Shown: piece after piece, positions 1-7,634 of the stretch
Position numbering within the stretch: the first letter of the stretch is position 1
How the letters are laid out: each line of letters opens with the position of its first letter
NCBI RefSeq assembly: GCF_900585905.1
Contig: NZ_UTVH01000024.1
Location: 62,001 to 126,000, forward strand
Reading direction: 5' to 3'
Source: Pseudomonas viridiflava
GTDB lineage: Bacteria > Pseudomonadota > Gammaproteobacteria > Pseudomonadales > Pseudomonadaceae
Length of the DNA: 64,000 bases
Translations under genes and position numbers: made by a program
The notes under the pieces: generated by a model
Told to the model about the DNA's origin: nothing
What the model saw: the letters and a program-made list of their open reading frames with translations, nothing else
Database searches by the model: none

Positions 1-39
1 GTGACACTGAGCCGCCAGCTCTAAGTTAAGTGGTCAGAA

Positions 40-67
40 CACGGGCCTGCATTTCGTGAGGCCCGTG
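40..67. repeat. 9-bp perfect hairpin near left edge
   Basis: Arms CACGGGCCT (40-48) and AGGCCCGTG (59-67) are perfect reverse complements around a 10-base loop. No T-run follows on either strand, so a factor-independent terminator is possible but not shown. It lies 65 bases beyond the stop codon of the minus-strand ORF ending at 133, where a terminator for that ORF would be expected. Confidence 0.4.
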
Positions 68-132
68 CGTCGGATGCTAAATCCTCAGGCTCCTCAGCTT
101 CGTACATCGATACTCCCACGACACATCTGAAC

Positions 133-456
133 TCAACGTTCAGCACCGGCGCTATGCACCGGATAGCCCATGGTATGCGCAGACCCATAAGCATTGAGTC
201 TCTGAGCTTCCTTGATACTGCCCAGCCTTAGGTGCTCGCTCATATCACGCTGGGTCTTAGCAAGCTCCAGCATGAACGTATCCCGCTCCTTGCAAGCACC
301 GGAGTGCATTAACACAAGCTTATGAATGCTACGCCTCGCGCTGGATAAATCGCGTTGCAAGTCTCCAATTTCAGACGCCAGCAGATGTGCCTGCTGCTTC
401 CAGCACTCCAAGGCAGATGGCACGCCAAGGTCCTCAAACCCTTCGCAATCAATCAA
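133..456 (-). CDS. hypothetical helical protein, possible mobile-element gene
   Basis: About 107 residues from a TTG at 456. I do not recognise a family. The middle (residues 20-85) is rich in Leu, Glu, Arg and Gln with heptad-like spacing, suggesting a coiled coil. Reading upstream in the same frame there is an ATG followed immediately by TGA, so the start is uncertain and the 5' end may be damaged. A LexA-type box lies 50 bases upstream in the right place to control this gene, which fits phage-like or SOS-induced cargo. No integrase or structural phage gene is visible, so mobile origin is inference. Confidence 0.45.
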   Translation of the reverse strand: MIDCEGFEDLGVPSALECWKQQAHLLASEIGDLQRDLSSARRSIHKLVLMHSGACKERDTFMLELAKTQRDMSEHLRLGSIKEAQRLNAYGSAHTMGYPVHSAGAER

Positions 457-506
457 ATCACCGTCTAGCAGTGCTGGTCACATTTCACGTCCCACCATTC
501 AAAATG

Positions 507-522
507 CTGTACACATATACAG
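507..522 (-). promoter_or_regulatory. LexA-type SOS box
   Basis: CTGTACACATATACAG fits the CTG-N10-CAG form of the gammaproteobacterial LexA operator with an AT-rich alternating core. The box is symmetric; strand is assigned because the nearest plausible gene (start near 456) reads leftward from it. LexA control is inference from the motif. Confidence 0.6.
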
Positions 523-524
523 TT

Positions 525-538
525 AGTACAAATGTACT
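525..538. repeat. short inverted repeat beside the SOS box
   Basis: AGTACA (525-530) and TGTACT (533-538) are perfect reverse complements separated by two bases, directly adjoining the LexA-type box. It could be a second operator in the same promoter. No regulator is visible to pair it with. Confidence 0.35.
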
Positions 539-745
539 CTTTCGGGCTGATGTGGCTCAAGGATTTCAAGACAAGCGGCGGGGATGCTCAGGGGGACGAC
601 GAAGGCGCTGCAGCAGATGGTACACGTGAGGCAAGGGGCGTATTTGCGGAGGCTCTGTAGAGGTTCTACGATCGGCAATGATGGACGCACATTCCTATCA
701 TCTGGGGATGGGTAAGCGTTGACCTGCGAAGATTTGCAGGCCTGT

Positions 746-772
746 GGGTAGTACAAACGAGTAGTACAACCC
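746..772. repeat. repeated GTAGTACAA motifs beside tRNA-Ser
   Basis: GTAGTACAA occurs at 748-756 and again at 761-769. The whole stretch also reads as a near-perfect inverted repeat (TGGGTAGTAC against GTACAACCCA, one mismatch). Short paired repeats next to a tRNA 3' end can be integrase or excisionase arm sites, but no integrase is in the window, so the role is unknown. Confidence 0.35.
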
Positions 773-777
773 AGAAC

Positions 778-815
778 GCAAAACGCCCGTAACTCGTTGA
801 AGTTACAGGCGTTTT
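778..815 (-). terminator. rho-independent terminator of tRNA-Ser
   Basis: On the minus strand a 14-bp stem (AAACGCC.GTAACT against its complement with one G-T wobble, 6-base loop) is followed by TTTT, seven bases past the tRNA CCA end. Position and orientation fit termination of the tRNA transcript. Confidence 0.8.
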
Positions 816-821
816 AAAATA

Positions 822-911
822 TGGCGGTGAAGGAGGGATTCGAACCCTCGATACAATTTCTTGTATACACACTTTCCAGGCGTGCTCCTTAAGCCACTCG
901 GACACCTCACC
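822..911 (-). tRNA. tRNA-Ser(GGA)
   Basis: Ninety-base tRNA with encoded CCA. The acceptor stem begins GGTGAGG and pairs with the 3' end before discriminator G and CCA. The anticodon arm is CACGC-CTGGAAA-GTGTG, giving anticodon GGA (reads UCC/UCU). The long variable arm (TATACAAGAAATTGTATC) is the class II feature expected of tRNA-Ser, and the T-arm GGTTCGAATCC is intact. The gene closely resembles E. coli tRNA-Ser(GGA) as I remember it. Confidence 0.97.
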
Positions 912-947
912 GTTTCTCGTCACACCGTTGGTCTGTCGAGGCGCGCT

Positions 948-977
948 AATGTAGTCGAAAGCTTTTGCGAACGCAAA
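948..977 (-). promoter_or_regulatory. candidate promoter of tRNA-Ser
   Basis: On the minus strand TTTGCG (-35-like, 972-977) and TACATT (-10-like, 948-953) are 18 bases apart, followed by a GC-rich discriminator GCGCGCC of the kind seen at stable-RNA promoters. Both hexamers are imperfect. An overlapping imperfect hairpin (958-983) with T-rich flank on the plus strand is an alternative reading. Confidence 0.35.
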
Positions 978-1159
978 GGCTTTTTGCAGAATTTTCAGGT
1001 GGTTAAGCAAAAAAGCCGATAGCGCGGGAAGCAGAGCGACTCAGCGCGGGTCTGCCATGGCGGCCAGGCTGCTGCCTCAGGTGATCACCCTCCCCGTTTG
1101 CTCTATATTGCTGCGCATCAGGTCTGTGTCGCCTGATCAGGTTGCGGAGGTAAACCACG

Positions 1160-1351
1160 ATGGCGCATTCGCCACAGTACCAGATCGCCGAATCGGTGCG
1201 GTCTATCGAGAATGAGGTGGGCAAGTTACTGGACCTGGTGGTCATGCTCAAGGACGCTGGCAAAGAGCAACTCTCGGACAATGTAGCGCGCGAAACCCAC
1301 AAGCTGCTGACCGCAGCGGTGGCACTCAGAATGGCGATGGCGGCAGGCTAG
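1160..1351 (+). CDS. small conserved hypothetical protein
   Basis: A 63-residue acidic, helical protein with no signal peptide or membrane segment. The start ATG has a good ribosome site (GGAGGT, 8 bases upstream). I do not recognise the family. It contains a Glu/Lys-rich amphipathic stretch (residues 8-45) that could form a helical bundle. It stands alone: the tRNA upstream is on the other strand and the next gene starts about 115 bases downstream. Confidence 0.65.
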   Translation: MAHSPQYQIAESVRSIENEVGKLLDLVVMLKDAGKEQLSDNVARETHKLLTAAVALRMAMAAG

Positions 1352-1465
1352 TCATCACCTGACTGGTGACCCGCTGTTCAATCGCGCACAATCGCGAAAC
1401 TGTGTCGGCGAAGCCTCTGCTGCGCCGCATCAATGATGTCCCTGCAAACCCTGCCGGAGAATTGC

Positions 1466-1759
1466 ATGAATCTGCTCGATTGGAACGACGTGGCACTGGC
1501 CAAGTACCTTGAGACTAACCCTGGCCTGCGTGATGAAATCAGCGGGCTCAGCGCCAAGGAGCAGCTGGACCAGACCAAATGGGCATTCGAAGACGAGGCC
1601 GAAGACCAGGGCATCGAACCCTGGGAACTGGCGGTGCAACTGATTGCCGAGACGCCGGAGCAGCTCAAGGCCATGCGCCTGCAAGCCCATCAACAGGTGG
1701 CCGAAGCGCTGGGGATGGAGTGGAGCGAGTACTGCGAGCTGAACGACATCCAGCAATGA
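1466..1759 (+). CDS. DUF6388 family protein
   Basis: About 97 residues, acidic, all-helical by composition, with the C-terminal signature EALGMEWSEYCELN that I associate with the Pseudomonas DUF6388 family; the function is unknown. The ATG at 1466 is preferred because GGAG sits seven bases upstream; an in-frame ATG at 1433 would add 11 residues but has no ribosome site. The stop is ten bases before the methyltransferase start, so the two are probably co-transcribed. Confidence 0.75.
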   Translation: MNLLDWNDVALAKYLETNPGLRDEISGLSAKEQLDQTKWAFEDEAEDQGIEPWELAVQLIAETPEQLKAMRLQAHQQVAEALGMEWSEYCELNDIQQ

Positions 1760-1769
1760 GGGGTTGACC

Positions 1770-2435
1770 ATGACCCGCTCCACAGACGCCGGTGCCGCCG
1801 TTTATTCGCCCCTGACGCTGAAACTGTACGACGCCTGGGTGCTGGGCATTTCCAACCGTTTCGCCTGGCAATGCCCGACGCGGCAGGTGCTGCAGCCGTT
1901 CTTCGACCGTCACGTGGGAGCTCATCATCTGGATGTGGGCGTCGGCACCGGCTACTACCTGGCCAAGGCCAATCTGCCGCCAACCACCCACGTCAGCTTG
2001 CTGGACCTCAACCCCAGCAGCCTTGCGGCGGCGAAACAGCGGCTCGGCCGCGATGACACGCCAACCCTTCAGCACGATGTCTTCAAGCCGCTGGACGCCA
2101 GCCAGCATCAGCGTTACGACTCGATTTCGCTGCTTTACCTGCTGCACTGTTTGCCGGGCAGCATGGCCGACAAAGCTACGGTCCTCGCCAACCTCAAGCC
2201 GTGCCTGAAAAGCAGCGGTGTCCTGTTCGGCGCGACGATTCTCGGAGATGCCGCCGGACACAATGACTTTGGCAGCAAGCTGATGGCGGTTTACAACAAG
2301 AAAGGCATCTTTGGTAATCGCAGTGACACGGCCGCCGGTTTGCGCCAGGCGCTTGAGAAACATTTTGCAACAGTCAGTGTCGAAGTGGTGGGCAAGGTGG
2401 CACTGTTCAGCGCCCGTACCCCATCGTCTGAATGA
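1770..2435 (+). CDS. class I SAM-dependent methyltransferase
   Basis: A 221-residue Rossmann-fold methyltransferase. Motif I is LDVGVGTGYYL (about residues 52-62) and the acidic post-I motif is LLDLNP (about 75-80), both typical of SAM binding. A later LLYLLHCLPG segment matches the motif IV-V region. The substrate cannot be told. ATG 1770 is preferred over an in-frame TTG at 1764 because GAGGGG lies at 1758-1763. The ribosome site overlaps the stop of the DUF6388 gene, indicating an operon. A small-molecule methyltransferase is most likely. Confidence 0.88.
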   Translation: MTRSTDAGAAVYSPLTLKLYDAWVLGISNRFAWQCPTRQVLQPFFDRHVGAHHLDVGVGTGYYLAKANLPPTTHVSLLDLNPSSLAAAKQRLGRDDTPTLQHDVFKPLDASQHQRYDSISLLYLLHCLPGSMADKATVLANLKPCLKSSGVLFGATILGDAAGHNDFGSKLMAVYNKKGIFGNRSDTAAGLRQALEKHFATVSVEVVGKVALFSARTPSSE

Positions 2436-2543
2436 TCGTCGTGCACCGGTGCCGCGGGCAATTCCTGACCCGCCAGTCATTGCTTTACCTGCACGTAGCG
2501 GGTGGGTAACGTCGCCTCACGCCAATAACAAGGAATTACCGCT

Positions 2544-3236
2544 ATGAGTGATCTGATCGCCTACCACCTGGAAGATGGCATTGCCACGCTGACGCTGAGC
2601 AACGGCAAGGTGAACGCCATTTCCCCTGCCGTCGTGGCCGCCTTCAACGCCGCGCTGGATCAGGCGGAGCAGGATCGCGCCGTGGTGATCATCACCGGCC
2701 AGCCGGGCATTCTGTCTGGTGGTTACGACTTGAAGGTGATGACCGCCAGTGCCGAGGCTGCCATCAATCTGGTCAAGGAAGGCTCGACGCTGACCCGTCG
2801 CATGCTTGCTCACCCCTTCCCGATCATCGTCGCCTGTTCGGGTCACGCGGTGGCCAAAGGTGCATTCCTGCTGCTGGCCGCCGACTACCGCATCGGCATC
2901 GAGGGGCCCTTCAGCATCGGGCTCAATGAGGTGCAGATCGGCATGACCATGCACCACGTCGGCATTGAGCTGGCGAGGGACCGCTTGCGCAAATCGGCCT
3001 TCAATCGCTCAGTGATCAATGGCGAGATGTTCAACCCCAAGGGCGCGCTGGAGGCCGGCTTTCTGGATCAACTGGTGGCTGCCGACGCACTGGTCGATAC
3101 CGCACGGGAAGTGGCCATGCAGTTGAAGAAAATCAACATGAGTGCCCACAGGAAGACCAAGCTCAAGGTGCGCGAAGCTTTGCTGGCGACGCTTGATCAG
3201 GCCATTGCAGCCGATCAGCAGCACTCACTGAGCTAG
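2544..3236 (+). CDS. crotonase/enoyl-CoA hydratase family protein
   Basis: A 230-residue crotonase-fold protein. The first oxyanion-hole segment is SGGYDLKVM (about 57-65) and the second is SGHAVAKGAFLLL (about 96-108), followed by ADYRIG. GLNEVQIGM (about 129-137) supplies one candidate catalytic Glu; the second canonical Glu is not obvious. It may therefore be an isomerase, hydratase or thioesterase rather than a classical beta-oxidation hydratase. The ribosome site is AAGGAA. It stands alone with no fatty-acid genes nearby. Confidence 0.85.
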   Translation: MSDLIAYHLEDGIATLTLSNGKVNAISPAVVAAFNAALDQAEQDRAVVIITGQPGILSGGYDLKVMTASAEAAINLVKEGSTLTRRMLAHPFPIIVACSGHAVAKGAFLLLAADYRIGIEGPFSIGLNEVQIGMTMHHVGIELARDRLRKSAFNRSVINGEMFNPKGALEAGFLDQLVAADALVDTAREVAMQLKKINMSAHRKTKLKVREALLATLDQAIAADQQHSLS

Positions 3237-3345
3237 CGCCCGGCATTGCGCCTCAAGCGGCTGAAAGGGGCAGACTCGTGAGTTAGACAGTCGATCGACC
3301 TGCCTCCCCTGAAACGACTGTTCCCCCCTCGCCCGAGTTGTTCCC

Positions 3346-4629
3346 ATGCTGATAGCGCTGCTGATTTTTGTCGCCACCATGATTCTGGTCATCTGGCAGC
3401 CCAAAGGGCTGGGGGTGGGCTGGAGCGCTGCGGCGGGGGCCGTCGTGGCGCTGCTGACAGGGGCTGTCGGCGTCGGCGACATCCCGGCGGTCTGGCACAT
3501 TGTCTGGAACGCGACCGGCACTTTTATCGCGCTGATCATCATCAGCCTGCTGCTGGACGAAGCCGGTTTTTTCGAATGGTCAGCCCTGCACGTCGCGCGC
3601 TGGGGCGGTGGCAGCGGCCGCAAGCTGTTTGCCTTTATCGTGCTGCTGGGCGCTGCAGTGTCGGCGCTGTTTGCCAACGATGGCGCAGCGTTGATTCTCA
3701 CGCCTGTAGTGGTGGCCATGTTACTGGCGCTGCGTTTCTCGCCGACAGCGACCCTGGCCTTTGTCATGGCCGCAGGCTTTATTGCCGACACTGCCAGCCT
3801 GCCGCTGGTGGTGTCCAACCTGGTGAACATTGTTTCGGCCGATTACTTCAATATCGGTTTCAGCCGTTACGCATCGGTCATGGTGCCGGTGAACCTGGTG
3901 AGCATTGCCGCAACGCTGGCGATGCTGCTGTGGTTTTTCCGCAAGGATGTCCCGGCCACCTATGACCTGACGCAACTCAAGCCGCCAGCCGAGGCCATCC
4001 GCGATCGCGGCACCTTCATCGCCGGGTGGTGGGTGCTCGGGTTGCTGCTGATGGGCTGTTTCGTCATCGAGCCGCTGGGGGTGCCCATCAGTGCCATCGC
4101 TTCGGCCTGCGCACTGGTGCTTTATGTGATCGCAGCGAAGGGCAAGGCCATCTCCACCGGTAAGGTGCTCAAGGGCGCTCCGTGGCAAGTCGTGGTGTTT
4201 TCCCTGGGCATGTACCTGGTGGTATACGGCCTGAAAAATGCCGGGCTGACCGATTACGTCGCGCACCTGCTCAAGCTGTTTGCCGAGCATGGCCTCTGGG
4301 GCGCATCCCTGGGCACCGGGCTGCTGACGGCGCTGCTGTCGTCGGTGATGAACAACATGCCGACCGTGCTGGTGGGCGCGCTGTCTATTCATGGCACCGA
4401 GGCCCAGGGGGTGATTCGCGATGCGATGATCTACGCCAACATCATCGGCTGTGACCTGGGGCCCAAGCTGACCCCCATAGGCAGCCTGGCCACCCTGTTA
4501 TGGCTGCACGTGCTGGCACGCAAAAACATCACCATCAGTTGGGGCTACTACTTCAAGACCGGCATCGTCCTGACCTTGCCAATCCTGCTGGTGACGCTGT
4601 GCGCGCTGGCGCTGCGCCTGAGTATTTAG
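3346..4629 (+). CDS. arsB: arsenite efflux pump ArsB
   Basis: A 427-residue inner-membrane protein of the ArsB family, which exports arsenite and antimonite using the proton gradient. Conserved ArsB segments are seen along the whole length: [14 protein letters not shown] near residue 15, [12 protein letters not shown] near 108, [17 protein letters not shown] near 143, [13 protein letters not shown] near 330 and [20 protein letters not shown] near 365. About ten to twelve membrane spans are expected. No arsR, arsC or arsH flanks it: the neighbours are a crotonase and corA. It is thus an orphan here, and partners, if any, are elsewhere. Confidence 0.96.
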   Translation: MLIALLIFVATMILVIWQPKGLGVGWSAAAGAVVALLTGAVGVGDIPAVWHIVWNATGTFIALIIISLLLDEAGFFEWSALHVARWGGGSGRKLFAFIVLLGAAVSALFANDGAALILTPVVVAMLLALRFSPTATLAFVMAAGFIADTASLPLVVSNLVNIVSADYFNIGFSRYASVMVPVNLVSIAATLAMLLWFFRKDVPATYDLTQLKPPAEAIRDRGTFIAGWWVLGLLLMGCFVIEPLGVPISAIASACALVLYVIAAKGKAISTGKVLKGAPWQVVVFSLGMYLVVYGLKNAGLTDYVAHLLKLFAEHGLWGASLGTGLLTALLSSVMNNMPTVLVGALSIHGTEAQGVIRDAMIYANIIGCDLGPKLTPIGSLATLLWLHVLARKNITISWGYYFKTGIVLTLPILLVTLCALALRLSI

Positions 4630-4730
4630 GCAGCCCTGAACAGGCAGGCGGCGAACTCGCCTGCGGAATTTGAATCACAACAACAGCTCGCACAGCGGGC
4701 GTCCCGCAACCCTCAACAAGTGAAGTGATC

Positions 4731-5702
4731 ATGGGCCGAATCGTCGCCGCGGCGGTTTACAGCAAAGGCAGGAAAGTCAGCGATATCAGCCTGGATGAAG
4801 GTGCAGCCTGGGCTGCAAAACCGGGCCATTTTGTCTGGATCGGGCTGGAACAACCTGACGCCAGCGAACTGGCCAGCCTCAAGAAACAGTTCAACCTGCA
4901 CGAACTGGCCCTGGAAGATGCGCTGGAAGTGCACAGCCGCCCGAAACTGGAAACCTTCGGCGATGCGCTGTTTATCGTGACTTACGCCCCGGTCAGGGAA
5001 AACGGCAAGCTGGTGTTCATCGAAACCCATATCTTTGCCGGTAAGGGCTACATCATCACCTGTCGCAATGGCCACTCCAAATCCTACGGCCTGGTGCGCC
5101 AGCGTTGCGAGGCGCGACCGTTGCTGCTGGAGCATGGCGAAGATTTCGTGTTGTACGCCCTGCTTGATTTTGTCACCGAAAACTACCAGCCGGTCACCGA
5201 GTCGATCCATGGTGAGCTCGAAGAGCTGGAGCACAGCGTGCTCAATGGCTCGCTGAAAGAATCCGACATCCAGCGCATTCACAGCCTGCGCCGGGACCTG
5301 CTGCGCCTGTGGCGATACGTGGCGCCCATGGTGGAAGTCGGCGAGGAACTGCAGCGCCTGGATTTCCCGTTTATCGACAAGAACATGCGCCCATACTTTC
5401 GTGATGTGGAAATCCACGTCAAACGGCAGATGGAAGATCTGGGCAACCTGCGAGACATCGCGAGCCAGACCATCGAGATCGGCTTGCTGCTTGAGTCCTC
5501 GCGGCAAAGCATCGTGCAGCGCAAGTTCGCCGGCTGGGCGGCGATCCTTGCCTTCCCCACCGCGATCGCCGGCATCTACGGCATGAACTTCGAAAACATG
5601 CCGGAGCTGACCTGGCACTACGGCTATTACGTGGTGCTGGGCGTGATCGTCGGCGGCTGCGGCGCGCTGTTCGCCAGCTTCAAGCGCTCTGGCTGGCTTT
5701 GA
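4731..5702 (+). CDS. corA: CorA-family magnesium/divalent cation transporter
   Basis: A 323-residue CorA family member: a large cytoplasmic alpha/beta domain (about 1-260), then two C-terminal membrane spans. The diagnostic GMN motif at the end of the first span is present as YGMNFENMPE, with the periplasmic loop that follows. A long helix rich in Glu, Arg and Leu (about 155-250) is the usual stalk. It carries Mg2+ (or Co2+/Ni2+) into the cell as a pentamer. ATG 4731 is preferred; an in-frame GTG at 4725 adds two residues. It is monocistronic, and a REPIN follows. Confidence 0.93.
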   Translation: MGRIVAAAVYSKGRKVSDISLDEGAAWAAKPGHFVWIGLEQPDASELASLKKQFNLHELALEDALEVHSRPKLETFGDALFIVTYAPVRENGKLVFIETHIFAGKGYIITCRNGHSKSYGLVRQRCEARPLLLEHGEDFVLYALLDFVTENYQPVTESIHGELEELEHSVLNGSLKESDIQRIHSLRRDLLRLWRYVAPMVEVGEELQRLDFPFIDKNMRPYFRDVEIHVKRQMEDLGNLRDIASQTIEIGLLLESSRQSIVQRKFAGWAAILAFPTAIAGIYGMNFENMPELTWHYGYYVVLGVIVGGCGALFASFKRSGWL

Positions 5703-5729
5703 CGGGGTTGGGTTCAGTCAGCTGAATCC

Positions 5730-5798
5730 GTGGGAGCGAGCTTGCTCGCGAATGGTCGGCAAACTATTTACGTCCTTCGCGAGCAACCTCGCTCCCAC
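5730..5798. repeat. REPIN (paired REP palindromes), type A
   Basis: GTGGGAGCGAGCTTGCTCGC (5730-5749) is mirrored by GCGAGCAACCTCGCTCCCAC (5779-5798) in inverted orientation about 30 bases apart. Each half can itself fold. The sequence matches the common Pseudomonas REP consensus as I know it. It lies between the stop of corA and the end of the convergent amidotransferase gene, the usual extragenic position, and may also act as a transcript end for both. Confidence 0.85.
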
Positions 5799-5843
5799 AA
5801 AAGCCAATCCTGCAACGTTCGCCGTCATCAAGTCTTTATAAAG

Positions 5844-6563
5844 CTAAACCGCGGCTTTTTCAGCCACGAATCGCATCATCCACTCCGCCACCGCATCGCC
5901 GTTGTGCGGCTGCTCGAGGCTTGCAATGCCACGCGTGTAGATCTGTTCACCCAGGCACTGCTGGCGAATATCCAGCAGGGTTCGCGAGTAATCATGGATG
6001 AATTCCGGGTGCCCCTGAAAGCACAGCACCTGATCACCAATGTGATAAGCCGCAAACGGGCAGAATGGACTGGACGCAATGACGGTCGCGTTTTCCGGCA
6101 GCGCAGTGACTTGATCCTGGTGACTGATCAACAGCGTCAGCTCTTGCAGCGTCGGGCTCATCCACGGTTTTGCCTCAGCCACCTTGTACTGATGTGTGCC
6201 CACGCCCCACCCTTGCGACGCGCGCTCGCTCTTGCCGCCGAGCAGCAGGGCCAGTAACTGGTGGCCGAAACAGATGCCCAGGAGTTTTTCGCCACGCTGA
6301 TAGAGATCCAGCAGGTAGGCCTTCAGGGTTTCGATCCAGGGATCTGTGGCGAACGAATCCGCTTTGCTGCCAGTGATCAAATAGGCGTCAAACCGCTCTT
6401 GCGGTTCAGGGTAGACACCCTGCATGACGTTGTAGACCTCGAACTCGGCAGCAATGGGCTGGCGAGCAAACAGCCGTTCGAACATCCGCCCGTAGCCCTG
6501 GTATTGATCGACCAGTTCCGGGCGCAGAACGTCGGTTTCCAGAATGCAGATGCGTAGCGACAT
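5844..6563 (-). CDS. class I glutamine amidotransferase-like protein
   Basis: A 239-residue single-domain class I (triad) amidotransferase fold. The nucleophile elbow is GICFGHQLLA with Cys about residue 98, and the His of the triad lies in GHPEF near 185. It resembles GuaA-like and YfeJ-type stand-alone domains. It may hydrolyse glutamine or a gamma-glutamyl compound for an unknown acceptor; no partner synthase is adjacent. The start at 6563 is chosen because the family begins directly with the beta-strand LRICILE and AGGT lies seven bases upstream; an earlier in-frame Met has no support. Confidence 0.88.
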   Translation of the reverse strand: MSLRICILETDVLRPELVDQYQGYGRMFERLFARQPIAAEFEVYNVMQGVYPEPQERFDAYLITGSKADSFATDPWIETLKAYLLDLYQRGEKLLGICFGHQLLALLLGGKSERASQGWGVGTHQYKVAEAKPWMSPTLQELTLLISHQDQVTALPENATVIASSPFCPFAAYHIGDQVLCFQGHPEFIHDYSRTLLDIRQQCLGEQIYTRGIASLEQPHNGDAVAEWMMRFVAEKAAV

Positions 6564-7050
6564 AAAAGTACCTGAAACAGTGAAGGCAATAATGCACCGC
6601 CAAGCCTGCCTCGAATTGCCATCGCAAGGCAAGGCCTTGTTCCAGAGCGGTCCGCCAGGCTCAATGTCATCGCCGGATCAACACACTGCTGCCAGATCAA
6701 GCGACCATTCCAACGCTCAAAATGACGTGCCGGACGAACGGTAGCACTCGTTTGCGTGGGTTTTCCCAGTCCGCGACGTGTCTAGCAAGGGAACATCCAC
6801 TCGGGTGACCCAAAATTTATAACTTTTAATACCAGAATTTGTGCGGTCCATACGAAACCGGTCTAAAGCCTCGGGCACCCGGCTTCTAAGGTTAAGTCTG
6901 TAACATTAGCAGGTCGATAATCATTATCGGCAAGGACAGGGTCACGCAGTTCATTCCCGTGGCCCGTTAAAGAACTTTTGCCGCTGCCCGATATTCTTGG
7001 TGAATTCGGCGAGCCATGCGCTCGGTCATAACAAAAAAAGGCAGAAAGCC
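6564..7050. other. 487-bp intergenic region
   Basis: No gene is supported. It holds the promoter side of the amidotransferase (left) and of a tiny membrane ORF (right). The one clear signal is a Fur-like palindrome at 6916-6928. AT-rich stretches near 6815-6840 could be promoter elements, but no clean -35/-10 pair stands out. Confidence 0.6.
6916..6928 (+). promoter_or_regulatory. Fur-box-like palindrome
   Basis: GATAATCATTATC matches the right-hand 13 of the 19 bases of the classic Fur consensus (GATAATGATAATCATTATC) exactly; the left six bases do not match. With flanking C and G it forms a 15-base palindrome. It lies 120 bases upstream of the small ORF at 7051. Iron control is inference from the motif alone. 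Confidence 0.4.
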
Positions 7051-7146
7051 ATGTTCAAATATTCGAAACTGCGTCAGGCCGGACTTATTGTGTTCGCCAC
7101 CACCCTGTTATTGATTGTTCCAAACCTGACACGCCTGTTTGGCTGA
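7051..7146 (+). CDS. 31-residue single-span membrane peptide
   Basis: The reading frame begins MFKYSKLRQAG and continues into a hydrophobic stretch (about residues 11-25, LIVFATTLLLIVP) ending NLTRLFG. Positive residues before the hydrophobic segment suggest an N-in single span. The ribosome site is a weak AGAAAG. The next gene starts 80 bases downstream. I do not recognise a family; small size makes this tentative, but the basic N-terminus plus clean span is what a real mini-membrane protein looks like. Confidence 0.5.
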   Translation: MFKYSKLRQAGLIVFATTLLLIVPNLTRLFG

Positions 7147-7226
7147 GAATGCCCGGCGCTGATTCGCGGACTATCGATTTGCCACTCTGTATGCCAATCT
7201 CTGCCTCGAGAAGAGGGAGCCTGGAC

Positions 7227-7607
7227 ATGAATAGCAATTGGATCCTATTGAGCTTATCAGTGCTAGTGCTCAGCCCCCCGGCCGCTGCAGGTGAAGTGCA
7301 GCAGGCTGTCGCCGTGGCGGCGCTCAAGGAAGGCAAGCTGGCGGTGGACGTGCGCAGCCAGACCGACTACGACGCAGGGACAGTGCTCAACGCGGTGCGG
7401 GTGGACAACCGGCGCCTGGTCAATCAGATGAGGCAAGTGCTCAACGATCGCAATCTAGTGTTCGTCATCTTCGCCAGCACCGATGAAAAAGCCAGCAAGG
7501 CCCAGAACCAATTGAACCAGGCTGGCTATTACAGTGTGATCAACGGCGGCAACTACGAAGAACTGCACAACGCGCTGTACGACACCCACGACGATCCGGC
7601 GGAATAG
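7227..7607 (+). CDS. exported rhodanese-like protein lacking the catalytic Cys
   Basis: About 126 residues. The N-terminus MNSNWILLSLSVLVLSPPAAA is a plausible Sec signal peptide, so the mature protein is periplasmic. Next comes a rhodanese-like fold: ALKEGKLAVDVRSQTDYDAG is the usual strand and DxR segment. In the active-site loop, where rhodaneses carry a Cys, this protein has VIFASTDEKA with no Cys, so sulphurtransferase activity is unlikely. The ATG at 7227 is supported by GAGGGAG upstream. A binding or phosphatase-like role is possible; unknown. Confidence 0.8.
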   Translation: MNSNWILLSLSVLVLSPPAAAGEVQQAVAVAALKEGKLAVDVRSQTDYDAGTVLNAVRVDNRRLVNQMRQVLNDRNLVFVIFASTDEKASKAQNQLNQAGYYSVINGGNYEELHNALYDTHDDPAE

Positions 7608-7634
7608 CAGCGGGCATGCGTCAGCCGCACACCC

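Noticed and set aside
851..872. Palindromic TTGTATACA motif resembling a GntR operator
   Set aside because: It is the variable arm of tRNA-Ser.
666..1010. 114-codon minus-strand open frame covering the tRNA
   Set aside because: It overlaps the whole tRNA-Ser gene; a tRNA cannot plausibly be coding here.
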